Shown: positions 24,948 through 35,128, numbered from the stretch's first letter. The stretch: DNA of 64,000 nucleotides from UBA2030 sp049969475 (GCA_049969475.1 JBMFOU010000017.1:8271-72270); one strand, 5' to 3'. A program made the numbers and translations. Notes: a model not told the origin generated them from the sequence alone.

Positions 24948-27900
24948 ATGAAAACTTACAACCGAATCAACAACCTGCTGGGGTGGCTAACATTTTTCGC
25001 CGCCTTTGCAGTGTACATGTTGACCCTTGAGCCCACGGCCAGTTGGTGGGATTGTGGAGAATACATTGCCACATCATTTAAATTGCAGGTGGGCCATCCC
25101 CCAGGGGCTCCCACCTTCCAAATTATCAATAGGGTGGCATCTCTACTGGCAGGTAATGATGTGAGTCAGGTAGCCTTCTGGGTAAATACCATTTCGGCCC
25201 TGTCGAGCGCACTTACCATCATGTTTCTATTCTGGACTATCACTATGCTGGCCCGCAAAATCATTCTGGCAGGTGGGAAAGAACTGACCCAGGCAAGAAT
25301 GATAGCCATCATGGGCTCAGGCCTAATCGGGGCTTTGGCTTACACTTTCAGCGACTCGTTCTGGTTTTCTGCTGTCGAAGGTGAGGTTTACGCCATGTCC
25401 TCCTTCTTTACGGCCCTGGTATTTTGGGCTATTCTGAAATGGGAACTGATAGCCGACGAAGAGCATAACCTGCGCTGGCTAATTTTACTTGCTTTCCTCA
25501 TTGGCCTTTCTATCGGTGTCCACCTGCTCAATTTGCTGGCTATCCCAGCCATCACTTACATCTATTATTATCGAAAATTCAAACAGATTACCTGGAAAGG
25601 ATTAGTAATTACCGGCATTGTATCTATTCTGATACTTGCCCTTTTGATGTATGGCGTCATTCCGGATATTGTCAATTTATTTGGCACCACTGAGCTTTTG
25701 TTTGTCAACACCCTGGGGCTTCCTTTCAATTCCGGAACTCTTTTCTTTGCGCTGGTCATTATTGCCACGATCATTACGGGTATTCGTTTCACACTCAAAG
25801 GGGATAAGTGCCTGGTGCCTTTTGCCATTAGCGGTGGAATTTTTGCCTTACTTATCCTGAACGGCAGCGACGGATTCTTTAGCTTCATTATCAGAGCTGC
25901 CTTGATTTCAGGAGCTATTTATGCTGTGGTAAAACTAAAAAATGCCAGAGCCATTATAAACACGGTTTTGCTTTCTTTTGCCTTTATTTTGATAGGTTAT
26001 TCAACCTTTATGGTACTGATAATAAGAGCCAATGCTGATACACCCATCAACGAAAACGACCCCCGAGATGCCATCAGCCTTTTGTCGTATCTCAATCGTG
26101 AACAGTATGGTACCTGGCCTCTTTTCTATGGGCAATATTACAATGCACCAGTAGTCGATTATGCCGATCAATCTCCCATTTACCGAAAAGACATAGCCTC
26201 CGGTAAATACGTGATAGCCGACGAGAGGAAAGGCACTGTTCCTATTTACGATAAGCGTTTTATGACCATCTTCCCCCGCATGTGGAGCAACCAGAAACAA
26301 GGACACATCAAAACCTACGAACAGTGGGGCAAGATTGAAGGGGTACCTGTTACGGTTACCAATAGTCAGGGAAAGACGGAAACCATTATGAAGCCCACCT
26401 TTGCAGAAAACCTCCGCTTTTTCTTTACTTATCAGCTAGGGCACATGTATTTCCGGTATTTCATGTGGAATTTTGCCGGCAGGCAAAACGATATTGAAGG
26501 ACATGGAGGGATTGAAGACGGCAATTGGATAAGTGGAATAAAATTCCTGGACGAGATGCGTCTGGGTAACCTAGATAAATACCCTGAGTATCGCACCAAA
26601 AATCCGGCTTACAATCGCTTTTATCTTCTGCCTCTGATTTTAGGGCTTATCGGACTCTGGTATCATGCCCGTAGACATAGCAGGGATGCTTTTGTAGTAG
26701 CCTTACTGTTCATCATGACAGGTATTGCTATTGTGGTGTACCTGAATCAGACCCCTCAGCAACCCAGGGAGCGTGACTATAGTTACGCAGGTTCGTTTTA
26801 CGCCTTTGCCATCTGGATAGGGCTGGGAGTTATGGCGATTGCCGATTGGCTCGAAAAATATATGAAGCCTTCATTGGCTGCCCTACTAGCCACCCTCATC
26901 GCTGTGCCCGTACCATACATCATGGGCAAAGAGGGCTGGGACGACCACAACCGACATGGCAAAACCGCGGCCCGCGACTTTGCTTATGCTTATCTCGACT
27001 CTACTCAACCTCAGGCTATTCTCTTTACCTTCGGTGATAATGACACATTCCCCCTCTGGTATGCTCAGGAAGTAGAAAATCACCGGACTGACGTAAGGGT
27101 GGTCAACTACATGCTGGCTTCAGGCGATTGGTATATTCAACAAATGGCCCAGCAAGTATATGACAGTAAACCCTTGCCTTTCACCATAAAACCCGAACAA
27201 TACTCCAAAGGGAACAACGACGTATTGCCTGTGGTTGACCTGGTGAAAGAAACACCTACCCTGAAAGAGATTATCCGTTTTATTGCAGACGAGCGAAATA
27301 AACGGGATTTCGGTGGACAGAAATACAGCTTCATTCCTACCAAACGTTTTCGTATTCCAGTGGATACGGCAGCCGTTAAGCGTAGTGGATTGATTCCCAA
27401 AGAAATGCAAGACAAGGTCCTTCCCTACCTCGAATTCACCATCAAGCGGAATTACATTTACAAAAACGATTTGATGTTGCTCGACATCCTGGCTACCAAC
27501 GACTGGAAACGGCCCATCTATTTCACCAGTCCCTCAGGCATTGGCGGAGCCTTCAGCCTCGACGAGTACTGTCATCTGGAAGGCATGGTATATAAGTTTC
27601 TTCCTGTCAAAGCCAGCGACTATATTCGCGGCTTAGGAGGCGTTTCAGCCGATACATGCTACGATATTCTGGTTAACCGCATTACTCAATGGGGTAACCT
27701 GAACAATCCAAAAGTAATCGTCGACCGTGAAAGTTTCCGCAATGCCCAGATACCCCGTCAGAATTACATGCGCGTAGCCCAATCGATGCTTGATAAAGGT
27801 CGTAAAGAAGAGGCTATTAAGGCACTCGACCTCTCGCTGCAGTATTTCCCCACAAACAAAATCTGGGGAGATAAATACATGTTATCCTACGTCGACCTTT

Positions 27901-28142
27901 ACTACGCAGCAGGTGCATCCGAAAAAGCCAATGCATTGGCTCTTGAACTGGCCCATATTTTCGCTGCAGATGCTGACTATTATGTTTCTTTACAGCCTCC
28001 CTATGCAGCCGATTACCAATCTTCATTAACAGAAAGTGCCATGTTGCTTAAACGGTTGGCCATGGTAGCCCGACAGTACAATCAGGAAGAGACGGCTAAA
28101 AGCATCGAGGCTCTGCTTAAAATTCCTATCGCGGAACAATAA
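24948..28142 (+). CDS. GT117 (DUF2723) membrane glycosyltransferase
   Basis: The 1064-residue polytopic protein has the DUF2723/GT117 start: LEPTASWWDCGEYIATSFKLQVGHPPGAPTF, with an acidic residue in the first luminal loop as in GT-C mannosyltransferases. Around ten membrane spans occupy roughly the first 390 residues and another block lies near 560-650. TPQQPRERDYSYAGSFYAFA follows, and then a large soluble C-terminal half containing FTFGDNDTFPLWYAQE, KRPIYFTSP and TPR-like helices near the end (QSMLDKGRKEEAIKALDLSLQYFP). This family is near-universal in Bacteroidota and is thought to glycosylate exported proteins or envelope components from a lipid donor. A strong terminator follows. Confidence 0.9.
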   Translation: MKTYNRINNLLGWLTFFAAFAVYMLTLEPTASWWDCGEYIATSFKLQVGHPPGAPTFQIINRVASLLAGNDVSQVAFWVNTISALSSALTIMFLFWTITMLARKIILAGGKELTQARMIAIMGSGLIGALAYTFSDSFWFSAVEGEVYAMSSFFTALVFWAILKWELIADEEHNLRWLILLAFLIGLSIGVHLLNLLAIPAITYIYYYRKFKQITWKGLVITGIVSILILALLMYGVIPDIVNLFGTTELLFVNTLGLPFNSGTLFFALVIIATIITGIRFTLKGDKCLVPFAISGGIFALLILNGSDGFFSFIIRAALISGAIYAVVKLKNARAIINTVLLSFAFILIGYSTFMVLIIRANADTPINENDPRDAISLLSYLNREQYGTWPLFYGQYYNAPVVDYADQSPIYRKDIASGKYVIADERKGTVPIYDKRFMTIFPRMWSNQKQGHIKTYEQWGKIEGVPVTVTNSQGKTETIMKPTFAENLRFFFTYQLGHMYFRYFMWNFAGRQNDIEGHGGIEDGNWISGIKFLDEMRLGNLDKYPEYRTKNPAYNRFYLLPLILGLIGLWYHARRHSRDAFVVALLFIMTGIAIVVYLNQTPQQPRERDYSYAGSFYAFAIWIGLGVMAIADWLEKYMKPSLAALLATLIAVPVPYIMGKEGWDDHNRHGKTAARDFAYAYLDSTQPQAILFTFGDNDTFPLWYAQEVENHRTDVRVVNYMLASGDWYIQQMAQQVYDSKPLPFTIKPEQYSKGNNDVLPVVDLVKETPTLKEIIRFIADERNKRDFGGQKYSFIPTKRFRIPVDTAAVKRSGLIPKEMQDKVLPYLEFTIKRNYIYKNDLMLLDILATNDWKRPIYFTSPSGIGGAFSLDEYCHLEGMVYKFLPVKASDYIRGLGGVSADTCYDILVNRITQWGNLNNPKVIVDRESFRNAQIPRQNYMRVAQSMLDKGRKEEAIKALDLSLQYFPTNKIWGDKYMLSYVDLYYAAGASEKANALALELAHIFAADADYYVSLQPPYAADYQSSLTESAMLLKRLAMVARQYNQEETAKSIEALLKIPIAEQ

Positions 28143-28186
28143 GGCTCTGGAAAGAATTAAAATTTATCCTTGACTCCTTCGTTCAT

Positions 28187-28220
28187 ATCAAGGAGGCCTC
28201 GCCGGCCTCCTTGATTTTTA
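28187..28220 (+). terminator. Terminator after the GT117 gene
   Basis: ATCAAGGAGGCC (28187-28198) and GGCCTCCTTGAT (28204-28215) form a perfect 12-bp stem followed by TTTTTA. Confidence 0.9.
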
Positions 28221-28307
28221 TACCCCTGTTGCTTGCCCAGGCCAACTATTTTGGCATCAGGGTAGGAAATTATCCCGAATAAATTACTTTGCTCTAAGCA
28301 ATATTAA

Positions 28308-28338
28308 TTTGGTATTTGCAGAAATGTTTGTATTTTTG
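28308..28338 (+). promoter_or_regulatory. rplS promoter (-33 TTTG, -7 TATTTTTG)
   Basis: TTTG at 28308-28311 and TATTTTTG at 28331-28338 are 19 bases apart, 35 bases before the rplS start. Confidence 0.65.
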
Positions 28339-28373
28339 CACTCCTTTTTTATGAACCGATAAAGCGAAACATC

Positions 28374-28739
28374 ATGAACAAGCCGGAACTTATTAAATAC
28401 GTAGAATCGCTGACAGAAACCAAGCAATTCCCTGAATTTAAAGCAGGAGATACCATTACGGTAGATTATACCATTAAAGAAGGAAACAAAACCCGTACAC
28501 AGAGCTTCACGGGAGTGGTGCTCCAGATTCGTGGTACCGGCGCCACCAAAACCTTCACCATTCGTAAAATTTCAGGAAACGTAGGAGTAGAAAGAATTTT
28601 CCCCTTTACCTCCCCCAATATTGAAAGCATCACCGTGAACAAACGCGGAGTGGTTCGTAGGGCACGTATCTTCTATCTGCGCAACTTGCGTGGTAAAAAG
28701 GCCCGCATTAAAGAAGCCCGTTACGAATCTTCAAAATAG
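28374..28739 (+). CDS. rplS: 50S ribosomal protein L19
   Basis: The 121 residues match L19 over its full length: FKAGDTITVDYTIKEGNKTRTQSFTGVVL, GTGATKTFTIRKISGNVGVERIFPFTSPNIESI, and RRARIFYLRNLRGKKARIKE. L19 sits at the interface of the 30S and 50S subunits. It is monocistronic here, with its own promoter and terminator, separated from the rpsP-rimM-trmD neighbours it has in many other bacteria. Confidence 0.97.
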   Translation: MNKPELIKYVESLTETKQFPEFKAGDTITVDYTIKEGNKTRTQSFTGVVLQIRGTGATKTFTIRKISGNVGVERIFPFTSPNIESITVNKRGVVRRARIFYLRNLRGKKARIKEARYESSK

Positions 28740-28770
28740 AACCGGCATTTTACCGAAGCATATTTTTAGC

Positions 28771-28810
28771 GCGGATTTTCTTTTCAGAAAATCCGCTTTT
28801 GTTGTTTTTA
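28771..28810 (+). terminator. rplS terminator
   Basis: GCGGATTTTC (28771-28780) pairs with GAAAATCCGC (28787-28796), then TTTTGTTGTTTTT. Confidence 0.88.
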
Positions 28811-28871
28811 GGTATTACCCATTTATCTTATTAAGCCATTCCCTATTTTTACAGAAATCAAAGATTGGGCC

Positions 28872-31800
28872 ATGTCGAAACACCATCCCTTTGTATTTCT
28901 GCTACTTTCATGCTTAATCTCTTTTTATATTTTAGGTGAAACCGTTTCTCCCGGGTATCATCCTCTGAACAAAAATCATCGAAACTATGAATTCGGTCGC
29001 GATACCCTAAGAGAAAAAGTTCATGTAGCCCTCTTGACCGATCTTCCCGAAAACAGCAAGGAGGTCATAGCAATACGAAAAGTAATAGAATCTGATGAGA
29101 GCTTTGAGCTAAAAATAATACCAGCGGTTTTTAAAGATGCAGGATTTATAAATAGAATTTCCAATTATCAGGTCATCTGGATACATTCTGAGGATAGCGT
29201 TTTTATTGACCGCCTGGCAGTAATGAAAAAGCTCACCCGATGGCTCGACCAGCGGGTAAAATCGGGAGGAGGACTCTGGCTCACGCATCAAGCCTGCAGG
29301 ATGGCTGTGGCGTTGGGATGGGAAAAAGAAAAGCCTAAAACCGTGGTAAAAAGCATACTCGACGAGGGTTATGGACGTATGGCAGGATATCATGCCCGCC
29401 TCACCCATCCCATCTTTGAAGGCTTGAACAACGGCTGCTATGTTTTAAAACCCAAGAAAGATTTACAGGTACACGTTACAGGGTATTACGGCCATCAAAA
29501 ACCCAGAGCAGGCAAGGTAGTGGCCACCGATTGGGATTATATATTTCTTCGAGAAGACAAAAAAGTTATCTGGGAATATAATTTATCGAAGGGCAAAGCC
29601 CTTCTGACCGGCGGGTACCTATACTTCTCCGAACCCAATATCAATCAGGAGCACCTCCGGCGTTTTACTTTGAACTGTCTGCGATACCTCGCGGGAGACT
29701 CCGGGATAAATCAGAAACCTGCATATTACTGGGATTACGACGACCCTAAAATAGGATATCTGGAACCTTTTCCCCTCCCGGTTTCGCCCCAGACTTCCAC
29801 GGAGGAAACCCGAAACTTAAGGATTCAATCGCCCCTATGGCACGAAAAACAGGGAGAAAATGCCTATATACAGGTATCGGGGAGCCGCATCATTGCCATG
29901 GGAATTGAAAAAGCAGGCATTCGTGAAATCTGGACCCCTCCATTCATGGCCCTTAGAGATTACAACATCAGCCTGGAACTGCCCGACACAACCTTTATAT
30001 TCTCAGAGTCAGGTCCCAACCCTCTCATCCATATCGAACCCGGTTATATTCAGCGAACCTGGAATCTCGGCACTCTCTCTTTAACGGAAACCCTGTGTGC
30101 CCATCCCGATTCGGGAGTGATGGCAATCACCTATACCTACAAGGGAACTACCCCTGCCCGCCTAGATATCCTTTTTCGCACCAATCTGCGCCTGATGTGG
30201 CCCTACAGCGAAAAGGCAAATCCGGAAATAAAGATAGGTTGGGACAAAAGCGGACGAATGCTCGGCATAACTGATGAAACAGGATGGTTTGCCCTGGCTG
30301 TGGGAAGTTTAAAGACTCCTATATTCAAAGAAGCCGGGAGAGATCCCCAAAGCGAAGTATTGGCCCTGCAGGCTCACCTGAGTTATGAACTGCAGACTGA
30401 AGAGGAAATGAGTATTGTGGTGTCAGCAGGGAACGAGGGACTGCCTCAGCAAATCCATCGATGGGCAGCAACAGCAGGGAATATTTTATCACTCAACCAT
30501 CTCAGAATAGCCCACTTACAGGAATTTTTCAATAATCACTTTATTATCACAACCCCAGACAAAGACCTTAATGAGGCTTGGAAATGGCTGATGGCCGGAG
30601 TCAATAGTTTCTATGTTGAGACCCCGGGCCTGGCCAGCTCTTTGGTTGCCGGGCACAATACAACGGGCACCGGATGGGATGGAGGTCACCGCATCGATGG
30701 AAGACCCGGATATGCCTGGTACTTCGGTCGCGATGCGGAATGGTCGGCCATGGCCCTTTTGCACTACGGCGATTTCGAAAAAGTCAGGAAAGTACTCAGA
30801 ACTCTGGCTGATTTTCAGGACCTGAATGGAAAAATCTTTCACGAACTCACTACCACTGGTTTCGCCCACTACGATGCCGCAGATGCCACACCTTTGTTCA
30901 TAGTATTGGCTGGCCGTTATCTTTCCCATACAGGCGACACAGCATTCATACGTAGTTTGTGGCCCTCCCTTTTGAAAGCCTATCAATTTTGTCTGAGCAC
31001 TGATACCGACGAGGATCATTTGATAGAAAATACCAATGTGGGGCATGGCTGGGTAGAAGGTGGCCCCCTCTTTGGAAGTCACACCTCGCTCTACCTTGCC
31101 TCTTGCTGGAATGAAGCCTTAATGGCCATGGAATCCTTGGGGCGCATAGTGCAAGATACTGCCCTGGCCCGGTTTTGCAATCAGGAGGCGCAAATCGTTC
31201 ACCAAATCATTAATGAACGATTCTGGAATGAATCGGGCGGGCATTTCAATCAGGGACTGATGGCCGACGGCTCCTGGCATACTATGCCCTCCATCCTACC
31301 CTCCGTGCCAGCCCTTTTCGGACATTTAGAAGACAAAAAACTGCAATCGTTTATCACACTAACCGCCGGCAACGAATACATTACCAATTACGGAAGCCGC
31401 ATTTTAAGCCGACTCTTCCCTGAATACCGACCCAACGGCTACCACTCAGGCAGTGTATGGCCCCTATTCACCGGATGGCATGCCCTGGCAGCCTGGAAAG
31501 CCGGCCGTTTGGAAACGGCCCTTCCTCTCACTTACGCAAACCTGATGAATTACAACGACTGGGGTTTTGGATACAACGAGGAAGTTCTCCATGGAAATGT
31601 TTACAAGCCTTCGGGAGTTTGTCACCATCAGTGCTGGTCGGAAACCATGGCCCTTCAGCCCGTGATAGAAGGGATGCTGGGCTTCAGACCCAATGCTTCA
31701 GATCATTCGTTGGTATTGAGTCCTAATTTGCCATCATATTGGGATTCACTAAAAATCAATAATCTTCAGTGCGGGGATGCCAGATTAGATGTAAGCATGC

Positions 31801-32327
31801 AAAAGGATGATAATCGAATCACCTGGACTTTTATTCCCCACCAGGGAACTCTCACGCTAATTTTCCGTCCCATTTTCCGTCATGGTGCCTCTATTCTACG
31901 AATAGCCCTGAATGGTCGTCCTATATCTCCCGATACGATTGCCTTCGGTCCTGATAGTTTCTACCCTGAAATTTCATTCACTCTATCAGGCAAAACTGAA
32001 ATTCAGATGGAATACCAGCCGGGATTTGATCTCGTTATTCAAAATCAGGATTTACAGCCCGGCGATGCACCTGAAGGCCTTCGCATCATACAGGCCATAG
32101 CCCGTCGCCATGCTGAAGAATTTCTCATTGAGCTAGAACTCCCGAACCATGCTGCGTATGATTTGCAAGTAACAGTGCCGGACGAAAGGCCCTATCGGGT
32201 TGAAAATGCCGAAATAGTGAACCGGCTGGGCAATACATATACTCTCCGGGTGAAAGCCGAACCTTCCGATGCACCCTTCATCAAAAAAACAATCTTACTG
32301 GCAAAAAAATGGCCTGTAGAATTTTAA
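28872..32327 (+). CDS. Secreted ThuA-like plus six-hairpin glycosidase (amylo-alpha-1,6-glucosidase/GH15-63-like)
   Basis: The 1151 residues begin with a signal peptide (HPFVFLLLSCLISFYILG). Residues ~50-275 look like a ThuA/class I amidotransferase-like fold (VHVALLTDLPENSKEV, YQVIWIHSED, SGGGLWLTHQACRMAVALGW, GKALLTGGYLYFS). Residues ~320-530 are a beta-sandwich. Residues ~560-970 are an (alpha/alpha)6 barrel with WYFGRDAEWSAMALL, HELTTTGFAHYDAADATPLFI, GHGWVEGGPLFG and YHSGSVWPLFTGWHALA, resembling glycogen-debranching, GH15-like and GH63-like enzymes. The last ~170 residues are beta-rich. Acidic residues in GRDAEW, YDAADA and GWVEGG are candidate catalytic ones. Polysaccharide breakdown in the periplasm or outside the cell is inferred; the exact GH family and substrate are not certain. 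Confidence 0.78.
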   Translation: MSKHHPFVFLLLSCLISFYILGETVSPGYHPLNKNHRNYEFGRDTLREKVHVALLTDLPENSKEVIAIRKVIESDESFELKIIPAVFKDAGFINRISNYQVIWIHSEDSVFIDRLAVMKKLTRWLDQRVKSGGGLWLTHQACRMAVALGWEKEKPKTVVKSILDEGYGRMAGYHARLTHPIFEGLNNGCYVLKPKKDLQVHVTGYYGHQKPRAGKVVATDWDYIFLREDKKVIWEYNLSKGKALLTGGYLYFSEPNINQEHLRRFTLNCLRYLAGDSGINQKPAYYWDYDDPKIGYLEPFPLPVSPQTSTEETRNLRIQSPLWHEKQGENAYIQVSGSRIIAMGIEKAGIREIWTPPFMALRDYNISLELPDTTFIFSESGPNPLIHIEPGYIQRTWNLGTLSLTETLCAHPDSGVMAITYTYKGTTPARLDILFRTNLRLMWPYSEKANPEIKIGWDKSGRMLGITDETGWFALAVGSLKTPIFKEAGRDPQSEVLALQAHLSYELQTEEEMSIVVSAGNEGLPQQIHRWAATAGNILSLNHLRIAHLQEFFNNHFIITTPDKDLNEAWKWLMAGVNSFYVETPGLASSLVAGHNTTGTGWDGGHRIDGRPGYAWYFGRDAEWSAMALLHYGDFEKVRKVLRTLADFQDLNGKIFHELTTTGFAHYDAADATPLFIVLAGRYLSHTGDTAFIRSLWPSLLKAYQFCLSTDTDEDHLIENTNVGHGWVEGGPLFGSHTSLYLASCWNEALMAMESLGRIVQDTALARFCNQEAQIVHQIINERFWNESGGHFNQGLMADGSWHTMPSILPSVPALFGHLEDKKLQSFITLTAGNEYITNYGSRILSRLFPEYRPNGYHSGSVWPLFTGWHALAAWKAGRLETALPLTYANLMNYNDWGFGYNEEVLHGNVYKPSGVCHHQCWSETMALQPVIEGMLGFRPNASDHSLVLSPNLPSYWDSLKINNLQCGDARLDVSMQKDDNRITWTFIPHQGTLTLIFRPIFRHGASILRIALNGRPISPDTIAFGPDSFYPEISFTLSGKTEIQMEYQPGFDLVIQNQDLQPGDAPEGLRIIQAIARRHAEEFLIELELPNHAAYDLQVTVPDERPYRVENAEIVNRLGNTYTLRVKAEPSDAPFIKKTILLAKKWPVEF

Positions 32328-32707
32328 ATCAAAAGAAAACCAGCTCGTTACCCTGGTATCCGAATACCTAAATTAATGCGAAGACGTGTTTGCATTTGTT
32401 CATTAGTCGTCAATTAGCTGCCAGGGTAGCAAACATCAGGTTGGCTTCATGAGCACATGGACCTTGCGTGATAAAAAAGAGAAAAGGCCAGAGACAACCC
32501 TGCTCTTCAGTTTATCAATATTCGGAGAAAGGTCCAAAATAGATTTTTTTCTTGTTTTCAAGACATTAAGCAGCAAACTTTTTGCCATCCATAAGAGAAT
32601 GCATTAAGTCAATTAAGACTTAATACAAATTTCAGGTATCGACCTAAAACATTGAAAAAAAACACATTTATAGTTAAATCTATAAGATCACCCCAAAACC
32701 AACAGCA
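32328..32707 (+). other. Intergenic stretch without recognised gene
   Basis: These 380 bases between the glycosidase and the frameshifted lipoprotein contain no convincing frame. TACCCTGG near 32351 has an inverted copy CCAGGGTA near 32421, about 60 bases apart. I see no TAnnTTTG element in front of the lipoprotein. Confidence 0.4.
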
Positions 32708-33954
32708 ATGAAAAAAATCAGCCTGTTTTATTAATTGTCTCTATCCTGACAACAGCTAACTGGAATTGCTCGAAGGACGAGGATGGTTCGGACGTGGTGA
32801 AGGACTATTCTCAATCCTTTAAATCAACAACCCAAAACCTAGTCGACTTTGTTATGAAGGCGCAGGAATATGAGAGTGCCAATTGGGATGCCCTGACAGC
32901 ATCGCAAAAGCTCAAGCTAATTGATGAGTTTATTGCCGCTGGAAATAAGTTCATAGAATCGGTAAACGAAACCGAAAAGTACAAAACGGGTTTCAAGAGA
33001 TCGGGTTCATTGAAGGCAGGTTACGACCTTCCCTGCAGCCCCTACGATGCTATACCTGATGCGGGTAATGGAGTGTCGCCAGCATTTATTAAAGGAGTCG
33101 CAGACCTGATCTCAGAGACTAAAGGCGACCGGGACCAAATTCAAGCAAAATTCGACAAAGGCGAAATTGACGAAAACACCTATGATGCAGCCTTGAAGCA
33201 ACTGGCCAAAAACAAAACGATTAAAGCCTATAATTTCGGTGTAAGTGCCATTCTGGGAGGAGGCTCAGGTGCACTGTCGGGTGCTGCTATTTATAGCGTG
33301 GGAGGCATTGGTATGGCCATGTCGGCCCCAGCCGTATTAGCCGTCACAGCAGTCGGTGTTACTGTTGGCACGGGTTATTATTTGATTTCTAATTGGTGGT
33401 ATGGTGTTCACAAAAACGGACAGGAAGATAAAATGGGACAAATGGTGGTGGCCAAAGGAAAAATCGGAGACCCAATTCCTACTACCCTTCTCTATGACGG
33501 AGCCAGCTACACATTAATGATTGATGGATATGCCCCTATCTACATACCTGCTCTTACTTTACCCGCTAAAGGCATCAAGAAAACGCTGGAGATGAAGCCT
33601 GTGGAGGTATCTAAAGCCACCAAAGACACCCAGGTAGAAGTTTGTATGCTTGAAGAACCTTACACTGCCAACAATTGCAGCGAAGTACTTTATGTAACCG
33701 CTACCCCCAATCCGCCCGACCCGGCCCCTTATCAGGGGGTAACTGTAACGGCCACGCTTTTTCCACCCGTGGAAGGCTGCCAGCTTGATTTCAGCATAGT
33801 AGGCACTGATGGCTACTCCAAATCCGAATCGTATACCTCTGATGCCAATGGGCAAGCTTCATTTTACATCCCTGGCGGAGCAGAAGATGTTTTCGATGTG
33901 GTTACAGTCACAACGTCAAACGGTCTTTCTTTTAAAGTAACCTACACCTTCTGA
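32708..33954 (+). pseudogene. Putative lipoprotein with glycine-rich membrane segment and Ig-like C-terminus, frameshifted in its signal peptide
   Basis: The clean frame runs 32794-33954, but its upstream extension encodes PVLLIVSILTTANWNCSKD, an obvious lipoprotein signal with Cys as lipid acceptor. The only matching start, ATG at 32708, is out of frame by one base; an extra A in the A run after the ATG would join them as MKKNQPVLLIV. The mature protein has helices (residues ~1-110), a hydrophobic Gly/Ala-rich stretch (GGGSGALSGAAIYS and on to GYYLISNWWYG), a beta-rich region, and a Big/Ig-like domain (VLYVTATPNPPDPAPYQGVTV to the end) with a DANGQASF turn. Family unknown; surface-exposed or outer-membrane-anchored is inferred. 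Confidence 0.62.
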
Positions 33955-33992
33955 AATGATGAGCTAATGTTTGGTAACCCAAAGTAGCATTG

Positions 33993-34036
33993 AACCGCGG
34001 ATTTCATAAACGAAAATAGATGTCCGCGGTTTTTAT
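33993..34036 (+). terminator. Terminator after the lipoprotein
   Basis: AACCGCGGA (33993-34001) pairs with TCCGCGGTT (34023-34031), followed by TTTATTT. Confidence 0.8.
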
Positions 34037-34414
34037 TTAAATAACAACCATCTAAAACTGAAAAGGAAAAGCATCATAGCGCCCCAAACCAACCTCCGCC
34101 ATCAATCAACAGCTTCGAAAGTTTAAACAGACTTACAGAAAAGCCTTTTAAAAACCCCACTCGCTGCTTATTCGGGCTTACGCAGCCTACTTTTTGTTAT
34201 TTAAGCCATTAATGAGGTCGATAAATGGATCCCCCATTCTTCTGGAACGTTTTTTATCCGGGAGGGATATTTCAAACAATCAACCTTAAAATGCTTAAGG
34301 CCCTGCTTTTAATTGAAACCAAGAATCTTAAAATACCTATTGTGAGGATTTTCAGCCAGGACTTGAAGGCTTGGCTAAAACTCAAAAAACACGTGAGGGG
34401 TCTTTAACCAGGCT
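34037..34414 (+). other. Intergenic stretch without recognised gene
   Basis: About 380 bases lie between the lipoprotein terminator and the cysH stop. The longest open frame (34225-34407) has no recognisable features or promoter. I see no repeat or RNA structure I can support. Confidence 0.4.
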
Positions 34415-35107
34415 TTATCTTTTATGTAAACCACACTCCCGGTTCTCCGGATTTTCCCACCACCAACGCCCGGCTCTTATGTCTTCACCTGGCTCCACTG
34501 CCCGGGTACAAGGTTGACACCCTATACTGGGGAATCCTTGGTCGTGCAACCGGTTATAAGGAATTCCATGCTTACGAATATAATCCCATACCTGGTCTGT
34601 AGTCCAGTCAATCAGAGGATTGAGTTTATAAAGACTGTTTACATCATCCCATTCAAATAAGCCCGATTCATTTCGGGTGAGGGCCTGTTCGCGCCTCAAA
34701 CCGGTAATCCAAAGCTCCATTCCTTGCAAGGCTCGGCGCAGGGGATGAGTCTTTCGAACCTGGCAACAAAGCTTTCGGTTCTCAATACTCTCATAAAAAA
34801 GATTGACCCCTTTCTCGTTGACCATCTTTTCAACTTCATCATAATCCGGGAAATACACCTCTATGGGTATTTTATACCTCAGGCGATTCTTCTCCAGCAA
34901 ATCGTATGTTTCCGGAAATAAACGACCTGTATCAAGGGTGAATACCCGTATGGGAAGTCCTGCAGTTGCAATCATATGCAAAATCACTTGATCTTCAGCT
35001 CCCAGGCTGGTGGCAAAACAAACCTTTCCGGCAAATAGCTCTGATGCCAGGGTTAAGGCACTCCCGGCATCCAGACCCCTAAATTGTTCGATTATTTTTT
35101 CCTGCAT
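34415..35107 (-). CDS. cysH: Phosphoadenylyl/adenylyl-sulfate reductase CysH
   Basis: This PAPS-reductase-fold enzyme reduces activated sulfate to sulfite. Signatures are FATSLGAEDQVILHM (nucleotide-binding loop), LDTGRLFPETY, LWITGLRREQALTR and GIPYNRLHDQGFPSIGCQPCTRAV. The cysteine pairs CC (RKLCCQVRK) and CxxC (GCQPC) bind a [4Fe-4S] cluster as in APS-reducing enzymes, and ECGLHK is the C-terminal catalytic cysteine. At 230 residues from the ATG at 35107 it has normal length; a longer reading to 35155 would cross the -7 element at 35129, so I reject it. No cysDN, cysI or riboswitch is adjacent. Confidence 0.93.
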   Translation of the reverse strand: MQEKIIEQFRGLDAGSALTLASELFAGKVCFATSLGAEDQVILHMIATAGLPIRVFTLDTGRLFPETYDLLEKNRLRYKIPIEVYFPDYDEVEKMVNEKGVNLFYESIENRKLCCQVRKTHPLRRALQGMELWITGLRREQALTRNESGLFEWDDVNSLYKLNPLIDWTTDQVWDYIRKHGIPYNRLHDQGFPSIGCQPCTRAVEPGEDIRAGRWWWENPENRECGLHKR

Positions 35108-35128
35108 ATCTTTTAATAAAAACCCCGG

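Noticed and set aside
30516..31082. 188-codon minus-strand frame inside the glycosidase gene
   Set aside because: It is antisense to the conserved barrel region and has no domain or promoter.
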